NCBI GenBank assembly: GCA_949358305.1
Contig: OX442324.1
Span: 1-64,000 of the forward strand
Origin: Strigamia acuminata
Taxonomy: Eukaryota; Arthropoda; Chilopoda; Geophilomorpha; Linotaeniidae
Length of the DNA: 64,000 nucleotides
Reading direction: 5' to 3'
In this document: positions 32,758-41,600 of the stretch, piece after piece
How the letters are laid out: each line of letters begins with the position of its first letter
How positions within the stretch are numbered: the stretch's first letter is position 1
Notes under the pieces: generated by a model
What the model was told of the DNA's origin: nothing
The model's input: the letters and a program-made list of their open reading frames with translations, nothing else
Database searches by the model: none
Program-made: the position numbers and the translations under genes

Positions 32758-35069
32758 AAGGTTGCAAAGTTTAAATTCATGAGAATTTAATAAAGTGAAT
32801 TCAGAGATAAATTGAGATTAAAACTTTAAATAAGTTTGACAAGTAACAGTTTCAAAACATATTTTATTTTCTCGAAGAAAATTAAAACCCAGTCCTTTAC
32901 AAAAGGAATTTCGAAATCTTAAACTTATCACAAGTAAAAGGTTCTATCCAGATAGGTAGCAAGTTAATTCGATCGAATTTGCAAAAATGAATCTTGAACT
33001 GAATACCGGTACTTAACAAAAAAAGATTTAGTTAAAAACAGACAAGCAGATTTTCAGTTTATATTTTCATGTGAAAAGTTAAACTGACGAAATGGAAACG
33101 TTTAGCAAATTTTCTTTACTATTTTTCGTTCAAAAATTTAAGGAATACGAAATACTTCAATAGGCAAAGTAAAAAGTTTCGAGTGAAATAAGAACACAGA
33201 TATTTTTGATGTTTGTTTTATTTTGAAAAGCTAGAATACATAAAGTTTAGACAGCGGACTTCCTACGAATTTATCTTTCCACTTGAAAGCTAAAAACAAG
33301 AAAACACCGCAACTATTTAGAAATATTTACAAGAAATTAAGTTTCCTGTAACGGTACGTCGACGCCGATACCCAGCGACCATGAGCCGTAGCAATACGCG
33401 ACGATCTCCGTTAAAAGCGTGACCGGAAAGTTCCTCAAAACCTTCGACGCAAGGTGCGAACGAATGCTTAGAAATTACGGCGGACAAACGGATAAAAAAC
33501 AGCGTGGAAATGTTAGCGAAGGTTCGTAGAGATTTATTTAAGTATTGTGAACTTATTTTCCACTGCCGTCGGTACCCAAGATAATTTAGTTGTTTGAAAA
33601 AAATAACACACTCCATTTCGCGGAAAAGATTCGCAAATCGAAATAAAAATTACCTTTATCCGAAGGAATTAATTATTTTCAAAAAGTACAGTATTCTTCG
33701 GAAACAATGTGTGGTGGCCTGTGGTCACCAGGGCAGGTGAAAACAGGAGTAACATTCACAGAGTTGATCTGAAGTTAATATTATTTTAGTATTTTATTAT
33801 TTTAGAAAACTGAGACAATAAGTTCTTGTCTGGGGCTGGTTGCCAGGGTAACCAGACAAACAGCTGAGGGGTTGGCAGGAAATGCTTCCTGTCAACCAGG
33901 AAGAAAAAACAGATTTCTTCAGTCTAATACAAAAACCTTTGCTGAACAACACTGAAAATAATTACTCCTGGATTTCTACTGTCAAAACCGGATTAATTTG
34001 TGCCTTCAACCGAGGATTGGACTCATTCTTGTGATACAACATTATTGTGTCACGGGAAATTCATCTTGCCGTCAAGACATTGACGGAGGGATTTGTGCAA
34101 CAGTCGAGCCATTCAAACTACGTCGCAGACGCCATTTGAACCACTCGACGATCGTAACCAAGCCATTCCAACTACGTCGCCGACGCCATTGGAACCACTT
34201 GGAAGAATAGAGCGAGCCATTCCAACTACGACAGAGTCGCCATTGGAACTACTCGTGAGGAGAGGGCCATTCGGACTACGATATCATCGCCATCCGAACT
34301 ACCCGGGGAAGAAGTCAAGTTAATCCGAACCACGGCTACGCCGCCATTTGGGTTAACACGGTGCAGAAGCAACGCTGCTCGAACTACGACTCGGGCGCCA
34401 TTCGAGCAAGCGTGTAGAAGAAACCGAAATTGATCGGTCAGAGATTGAAGAAACTGCGATTGAGCAGCCACAACGAGAATCATCAGTTGTTGCTGCAGAG
34501 AATCGGGAAAACTGTAAGTGAAGAATACGTTATTCGGACGAAGCAGTACGAAAACGTTGCGTCGACGGGACGAACGGAGCCGGAGACGCCATTTTTATTC
34601 CTATTTTCCATTTTCATTAATAATTCGTTAATTTCTAGTCATTATGTATAATTTTAGAGTTTAATCATTGTAAATCGTTTTTATTAGAGAGAGTTTATTC
34701 AAGATTAGAATAAATAGCAGGTGTGTTTTTTAAGTAATAAGTTTGTTTTATTCATGTTGATTTCCTCAATCGCGTATTGAGTAAATCAATTGTTGTGATA
34801 GAAGTTGAATTTAATTACTTAGTCAGTTAGAAGTATTAGTTATTTATTTGAGTTTAAAATATAAGACCCGTCGGGGCATTGAGTAATTTCCACAGCTTAT
34901 TTTTGATAATTTGAGTGAGGTTTTATTAAGAATAGGCCGGGATTACTACACTTGGGGGCCTGGCCTTAGTATTTGAACCTAAACAGCTAGTCATTTAGTT
35001 GAGGGACATAACTTTGGGTTCTTGTTTAATAGTTGGGTCTGTTTCTTTCTACCTTGTCTTTTATTAACC
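32758..35069 (+). other. Long leader of element A
   Basis: No conserved gene. 34105-34350 holds four or five diverged copies of a unit of about 50 bp (GCCATTCCAACTACGTCGCC and relatives). CT/GTAAGTG at 34514 matches the splice-donor consensus and could feed the acceptor before the 3' ORF. That pairing is an inference. Confidence 0.5.
34105..34350 (+). repeat. Tandem repeats in the leader
   Basis: Units begin GAGCCATTCAAACTACG, AAGCCATTCCAACTACG, GAGCCATTCCAACTACG and GGCCATTCGGACTACG, each with a second half containing CGCCATTGGAACCAC or a variant. Confidence 0.65.
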
Positions 35070-35450
35070 ATGCCTTGGCCACGAGAGCAACAGCGAGGAC
35101 AGGGCGGCACGCGACGTATTAAGACGCGAGGAGGACGTGATGACAGACGAGCGAGATCGTTGTCGCCTTCCGATCATGAAGAAGGCACCACGCGCCAATT
35201 TAGCCAAGATTTTTGGCTCAAGTCCGACAGTCCCACGTCGCAAAAATCTACGCTAATACACAACGCCCCACCTAGTGTGAAGTCAACGCGGCGCTCGAAA
35301 ATTGACATTTCGTTGTTACCTCGTGACAAGCTTATAGCCGTCGCTACACGTCAGGGTCGTCTATTACGCGGTTACCAGGCGGCAGCAGCCCAGAAAGCGG
35401 CTGACAGCGCACAATCATCGGGCGAGAATTCACCAATTAAAAGAAGTTAG
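35070..35450 (+). CDS. gag: Gag N-terminal segment of element A (split frame)
   Basis: Frame from ATG at 35070 (MPWPREQQRG) to 35450, 126 residues, basic and Ser/Arg-rich (RSLSPSDHEEG, KSTRRSKIDISLLPRDKLIAVATRQGRLLRGYQ, cited here by its first ten residues KSTRRSKIDI). The final stop overlaps the next frame, which is already open upstream of its own ATG (…HQLKEVRQQM). The two frames differ by +1, so this is most simply the beginning of gag, separated by a single-base indel or, less likely, by programmed shifting. An in-frame TTG further upstream was not preferred over the ATG. Confidence 0.65.
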   Translation: MPWPREQQRGQGGTRRIKTRGGRDDRRARSLSPSDHEEGTTRQFSQDFWLKSDSPTSQKSTLIHNAPPSVKSTRRSKIDISLLPRDKLIAVATRQGRLLRGYQAAAAQKAADSAQSSGENSPIKRS

Positions 35451-35457
35451 ACAACAG

Positions 35458-38400
35458 ATGCAGGACATTCTGCAAGAAGCTGAAGACAGCCTAGAACGGC
35501 AACGCATTCGATATCAACAAGGCGGTCCAATTTCCGACGATGAAGTCGACACAATCGCCGCAGCATCGGCGGACCGAAGCCGACGGTTAGCTGACGCCCA
35601 GGAAGAGGAATTCCAGTTGGTGAAGCGTCTTCGGTTGGAGGAACTTCAAGCCCAGCAAGCTAAACATGAATACGAAATTCTCAAACAGACTTTGGATGAG
35701 GAACGACGACTCGAGAAAGAGCAAATTGCAGCAGCAGAGGTACACCTCCAATCGGAACGGCAGGCGGAAAAAGAACATCTCGAAGCTACGAGAGTCCGCT
35801 TAGAGGCGGAACGCCTGGCGTTGGCATCGAAACTAACCGAAATGGAAACGAATGCAAACCAAGAAAACGCACATCTTCGCCAGGAAGCGTTACGCGCGCA
35901 GGAGGAGGCTCATAGAGCAAAAATGGCGCTAGAAGACGCCCAGTATTTGGCGCAAGTGCAATACCCGATTGCGCAGCCAGACGCAGCGAATCGGGACCCG
36001 CCAGAAGTAGTATTAGTTTCAGAGTCTGGAACGAACCCTCTGAAAAGGGGGAGAGAAGGTGGGGATGAGCGTAGCGACAGAAAACGATCGTCACCTCCCA
36101 TGCAGAACAGAAAAGTATTTGACGTAATTGATCAACGCAATCAACAGCATAGAGCTGCCAATCGATTTGACCAACCAAAGAGTAACACACTGGGACCGAT
36201 GGACATTCCAAAATGGAAAAATCTGCCAAGAACGGTAGACAAAGATGGCAAATCACGCCCGACGGAACCGTTACATCCAAGTGAAACGTCCCAAACCGAG
36301 TGTGTCACAATTCCTGCGTCAAAACGAGAGGATAGACGTTCAGTTTATTCACCAAGTGAGCCAACTGATTATTATAATAAGTTGAAAAAAGTTGCTGATT
36401 TCCAAGAACGTTGGATAAATGAAATCGAGAATTGGAAAGCTGAAAGATATCAAGACTCCTCAGCCAATAAAGATACTGGCAACAGCGACAGAGCTGAAAG
36501 AGAGAGAAGTGAACGTCACACACCATGGCAAGATCAAGAAGTTCCAACGCATGAATTCTCAAGAGATAATTCACGTTCTGCAAGACAAAACCCACAGTCA
36601 GGTAATCCTGCACAGCAAGCTGAATATGAACCAACGGGTCAGAAAAGCCTGGGTGCAGGAAGTGCTAGTTACGAGAATACTAGCCGAGGAAATGATAGTC
36701 AGGGACGCGGCCAAAGTCGCCCCGACGGAGAGCGCCAGCAAAGTAACGAAAACCGTTACGAATATCGCCCAGGCGACGGAGAACGTTACGGCGGCCAACA
36801 ACGTCAACAAGACGAAGATCGCCGCAACGAAGAACAACGTCGCAGAGACGAACAGCGTCGAAAAGATGAGTATCATCGAAATGAAGAGCAGCGCCGACGC
36901 GACGAATTTTACCGCGAAGAAGAGCGACGCCGAAGAAATGATGATGCTCGCCAGCAAGGCACTCACCGAGGTGACGAACGTTACCAGAGAGACGATTCTC
37001 GTCAAAAAGATGAATATCGCCATGGTAACGACCCGCGTCACGAACAGGAGTATCGTCGCAATGACGAACAACGTCGTAGAGATGAAAACCGTCATGACGA
37101 TTACTCACGATGGAGTGAAGACTATACTGGTCGACAAGAAAGGAAATACTCGCAGTCTGAACACTTCCGCCACAATGACGCAAGTTACGCGGGTCAAACC
37201 GGAAATAGACAGGGCAGACCTGATAATTCTCAATATAGAGAACCGCCACCTGCTGCCAATATGTACGGTCCAACAGACAACACCATTAAATTGCAGGAGT
37301 ACATTGAACAGCAGATAGATAAGCGTTTGGCAAAGATTCCATCCAGATCACAAGAGATGGAAGAGGTACTGCAAAAGCAAATCCGGAAATATTGCGTAGC
37401 AAATTGGACACATGTCTTTGTTAACGCATCCCAAATAAAATGGGACCGCATAACACCAGACACATTTGATGGTAGTTGGTCAGTAGGAACAAAATTCCTA
37501 GATGAAGTGATGCAGATAGTGAGATGCCATGAAGCGGACCCCTATGACACGCTTAAGAGAATAATTCCAAAGATGTTGACGGGGGGAGCCGCGAACTGGT
37601 TCTATGAACACGCGTTCACACAATGGGATGCGTTTGTTCACGAATTTATGAAAGAGTATGGTGAGTCACAGGCGACTTTGGTGGATCACTGGGACAATTT
37701 GCAACAGATGCTAGGCGAGGACCTCCGGTCGTACCTACGCAGGACGGAAGAACTGATAACTCACCTTCCAAACAAAGTTTGCAACTTTGCCGCTGATCGT
37801 CAATTTCGCAGAGGCCTGACGGAATTTTCGGAGAAGGTGCTGACAATGGTGAACGCACCGATGGCCAGCTCGTTTGACAGGTTAGCGCAGTTTATGCGCG
37901 ATAACCAAATGTATATCGAAGACAGATATATAAAATATTTGCCACCCGATGAGCAAAGAGCTCGGGATGAATTGCAACGGAAACGATCCGATCAGGCAAG
38001 GAGCAATCCTAAAATGATGCAACCACCGCCATATATCTCGGCACAACGTAAAGAGAGTAATTACAACCGTAGCCGAGAGCCGGGTCAGACACCTTACCCA
38101 CCGCCAAAAATTCCAATGCGTCCTTCGGCAAAACTAGTGTCGGAAGTAGACGACAGGGGAGAATTTACGGGCAACCAAATGTTGTCAATGGACCTCACCG
38201 ACCAACACATTGAGTCGATAGTGGAGGCAGTCGGCACCATGTACGCACGCAACAACCCAACAGTTGCAAAGTACAAACCGCCAATGCAACCAAAGGCGAC
38301 ATCTAAGTCTGAAGCGACTGAGAGTTCTGCGTCAGAGTTGAAAACGTGCTCAATTGAATTGACAAAAAAGACTCCGCTTGAGGAGATAGCGCAAGCCGGT

Positions 38401-38607
38401 CAAGCTTCGACTTCCACTGTAAAATTGGAAGGAAACGTAGAAGCGTCAACTCAACCCAGGTTGACTCCGGAGACAGCCCCTTGTCACAATTGCGGCCAAT
38501 TAGGCCATTGGTCCAGGAGCTGCCCCCAGCCCAAAAAACAAGCGTCAAAGCCAAGCTACCAGCGGCTAATTGACGCCATAACCGAAGCCGTTCAAAAAAA
38601 CATGTGA
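35458..38607 (+). CDS. gag: Gag polyprotein of element A
   Basis: 1049 residues from ATG 35458; the frame is open earlier and likely continuous with the preceding segment. Residues 25-165 are a long coiled coil (E/Q/R/L heptads). About 450-600 is a highly charged repeat of R-R-D-E-Q-R-R words. About 670-800 is a Ty3/gypsy-type capsid domain (GGAANWFYEHAF, LRSYLRRTEELITHL, FRRGLTEF). A CCHC zinc knuckle, CHNCGQLGHWSRSC, lies near the C-terminus. It packages the element RNA in virus-like particles. It is longer than most gypsy Gags because of the N-terminal coiled coil and charged region. It ends ATG TGA right after the slippery site that leads into pol. Confidence 0.85.
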   Translation: MQDILQEAEDSLERQRIRYQQGGPISDDEVDTIAAASADRSRRLADAQEEEFQLVKRLRLEELQAQQAKHEYEILKQTLDEERRLEKEQIAAAEVHLQSERQAEKEHLEATRVRLEAERLALASKLTEMETNANQENAHLRQEALRAQEEAHRAKMALEDAQYLAQVQYPIAQPDAANRDPPEVVLVSESGTNPLKRGREGGDERSDRKRSSPPMQNRKVFDVIDQRNQQHRAANRFDQPKSNTLGPMDIPKWKNLPRTVDKDGKSRPTEPLHPSETSQTECVTIPASKREDRRSVYSPSEPTDYYNKLKKVADFQERWINEIENWKAERYQDSSANKDTGNSDRAERERSERHTPWQDQEVPTHEFSRDNSRSARQNPQSGNPAQQAEYEPTGQKSLGAGSASYENTSRGNDSQGRGQSRPDGERQQSNENRYEYRPGDGERYGGQQRQQDEDRRNEEQRRRDEQRRKDEYHRNEEQRRRDEFYREEERRRRNDDARQQGTHRGDERYQRDDSRQKDEYRHGNDPRHEQEYRRNDEQRRRDENRHDDYSRWSEDYTGRQERKYSQSEHFRHNDASYAGQTGNRQGRPDNSQYREPPPAANMYGPTDNTIKLQEYIEQQIDKRLAKIPSRSQEMEEVLQKQIRKYCVANWTHVFVNASQIKWDRITPDTFDGSWSVGTKFLDEVMQIVRCHEADPYDTLKRIIPKMLTGGAANWFYEHAFTQWDAFVHEFMKEYGESQATLVDHWDNLQQMLGEDLRSYLRRTEELITHLPNKVCNFAADRQFRRGLTEFSEKVLTMVNAPMASSFDRLAQFMRDNQMYIEDRYIKYLPPDEQRARDELQRKRSDQARSNPKMMQPPPYISAQRKESNYNRSREPGQTPYPPPKIPMRPSAKLVSEVDDRGEFTGNQMLSMDLTDQHIESIVEAVGTMYARNNPTVAKYKPPMQPKATSKSEATESSASELKTCSIELTKKTPLEEIAQAGQASTSTVKLEGNVEASTQPRLTPETAPCHNCGQLGHWSRSCPQPKKQASKPSYQRLIDAITEAVQKNM
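38595..38601 (+). promoter_or_regulatory. -1 ribosomal frameshift site A AAA AAC
   Basis: The heptamer lies in the gag frame as A / AAA / AAC, two codons before the stop, and a -1 slip enters the pol frame directly (AAA CAT GTG AGC). It is the X XXY YYZ motif known from several retroviral gag-pro junctions. Pol therefore needs no start of its own. I did not identify a downstream pseudoknot. Confidence 0.8.
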
Positions 38608-41600
38608 GCGCGGGTTCAGAAGATTCACTGAAACCCGCGCCAGCAAATGACTCGGAAATTGCGCGAAAAGGAGAACTGGAAAAACCAACAGCTCCAGAAC
38701 TTACTACAACAGTCCCAGAACCTACCCCAACTCCAGAACCAACAACGACTTCAGAAACAAAAACTGCTCCTCCGATAAGGAAAGGATCAGTAATTTACGA
38801 AATTAGTAAGGGACAGATTATTGGCATGAGATTCCCACCTGTAGAAATGGCAGCCTTAGCTAAAATAGAAGAAATCGTAGGAATCTCAACAACTGCGGAA
38901 TCTACGGAAGCTGTCGAAGCTGCGGGATCTACGGAAGCTGTCGAAGCTATAGAATCTACGGAAGCTGTCGAAGCTGCGGGATCTACGGAAGCTGTCGAAG
39001 CTGCGGAATCTACGGAAGCTGTCGAAGCTGCGAAATCTATGGAAGCGGTCGAAGCTATAGAATCTACGGAGGCTGCGGGAGCAGTAAACATTGCGGAAGC
39101 AGCAAATACTGACGAAGTTGCATCAACGTCGGAAGCTTGTGATTTAAAACCCCAAGCACTGTCACATGAAAACATCGAACTTACGCCTCCAGAGGCAATA
39201 GGTACCATGCAAGGAAAAACGGACAAGAATTATGACGTTCGAAAAGATGCAAATGGGACAGTCCTATTTCCAACGACTGACTTGTCGGAAATTCCCAAAA
39301 CAGAGGAAATTACGCAAATAGATGCGGCATATTTCACGGCAGAAATAGATCAAGCTCTGAAAAACGTCGGACTTGATGAGGAGAATGAAGCCACTCTTTT
39401 TTGGGCAAACGTGAGAAGCACGTACGAGAATGAAGCCACTCTTTTTTGGGCAAACGTGAGAAGCACGTACGAGAATGAGCCGTCTGAGGCTGCGTGGATG
39501 GTTGACACCCCGACAGAACCCGTAGAATGGGATCCATTCCTCAAGGAATTACCAATAATCGAACCCGAAGAAAAACCAAGGATTAGAGTTTTCAGAGCTC
39601 TCATTCCGGATCAAGATGTGTTAAGTGGAATGACCACAATGGAAATTTCCACGGAAAGTGGAACAATAATGGGTACACTAGATTCAGGCGCAAACCGAAG
39701 TTGTATCGCCTTACCCTTGGTCCAAGACATGGAAATGGAAGATCGGATTTCCAGAGTAGGGCCAAATATGGCCATTAATACGGCCGATAAGAAGGTACAG
39801 CCGATAGGATCGTTGCGGTTAACCTTTCGTTGGACTCACGGAATAATGATCCATAACTTCCTTGTCTTGCCACATGAAATGAGATTCATGCTAATGGGCA
39901 ATGACATAATGAAGCGGATGCGGGTCCAACCTAACCCACTAAATGGTAAATGGAATTTTGTGCAAACACTTGAAGTTCCTGCGCCATATATCCATCAAGA
40001 TGTACTAGACAGACTAGAAAAGAAATTGGAGGAGCCTGAGTCCTCATGGAACACCTTTGCAAAGCGATCGAGCTTCTGTGCTTTTGAAGCCCGGCTAAAA
40101 GTGGGTAATGGCGTCCATAATATGGTCGAAGAGGCCAAGCTCCAACTAACGAAAGCCGTGCAACTCGAGCATGTTCTCAAAAAATATGAGCACATCTTAA
40201 CAAAGACGCCTGGGAGAACGCACGTGTTGCACCACACAATAGATCTCGACACGGATAAGCCGATAAGGGTCCCTTACAAAAGCTGGAACCCTCAAAAAAG
40301 AGAAATCCTCTCGAAACTATGCCAGGAAATGCTAGATAAAGGCTACGTGTCCAAAGCGGAAGGAGATTACGGAGCTCGCATTGTGCTAGTCATGAAGCCA
40401 GGGTCAGAACCGAGGCTTTGCATAGACTATAGGCCAATCAACGAGCATACGTTATATGACCCTCCGCAGATGCCTACGATCGACGAGATCTTACGCGAAT
40501 TAGGCGAGTTTCAGTGGGTCACGACGATTGACCTCACTAAGAGATATTGGCAGATCGAGCTGCGGCCCGAAGACCGACCAAAAACGGCCTTCTGGAGCCC
40601 GCTCGGTCGGTTGATGTTCAATGTTATGCCTTTTGGATTGGTGAACGCTCCAACCACCTTCCAAAGGCTAATCGAGAAAGTTCTAGGTGACGCTCATAGG
40701 AAATATGCCTGGGCGTATCTTGACGATATAGTTATCGTCTCGGCCACCTATGAAGAACATCTCCGGCATGTGGAATCAGTTTTAAATAAACTTGACAAAG
40801 CAAACCTCCACATAAACCCAGAAAAATCAAAATTCTGCCGGAAAGAATTGAAGTTCCTTGGCTATACGCTAGGAATAAATGGTCTTAGTGTGGACCCGAA
40901 GAAAGTAGCGGCCATTACGCAGTTTTCAGCCCCAAAAGATCTGAAAGGTTTACAGCGCTTTATGGGTATGGTAAATTTCTTCCACCGCCTATTGAAGGAT
41001 TTATCTGCTGTGTCTGAGCCGTTACGTCCGCTCTTAAAAAAGGGCGTAGATTTCATATGGATTGACGACCATCAAGCGGCGTTTGAAAAGGTGAAAAAAT
41101 TATTAGCCGACGCAGTTACTTTGAAGCTGCCTAACCTGAACAAGCCATTCATAGTTCACACCGACGCCAGTTACCAAGGACTAGGAGCTGCCTTAATGCA
41201 GCAACACGAAATTGATGGTCAAACCGTTGAGGTCCCATGCATGTATATAAGCCGTAGCTTGCAACAAGCCGAACTGGACTATGGTGCAACAGATTTGGAG
41301 TGTCTTGCCGTGATCTGGGCCCTGCGCAAGTTTAGGCCGTACCTGGAGTGCACCAAATTTACGGTCCAAACCGATCACCAGGCGTTGAAGTGGCTCATGG
41401 GACTCGACGAGCCAACGGGACGTTTGGCCCGTTGGCAGATGGAACTCATGGGATATGACTTCAAAATTCATTACATCAAAGGCCCACTGAACGTATTGGC
41501 TGATGCGTTATCCAGAGATCCAGTCCAACTGATCTGTGATGAGGAAGATACCGGGGAAGCTGACGGATTTATGTCATATTGCCCGACTAACCAGCAGAAA

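Noticed and set aside
38604-38606. GTG as pol start in element A
   Set aside because: Unnecessary given the A AAA AAC slippery site in the right phase; GTG initiation is unlikely in animals.
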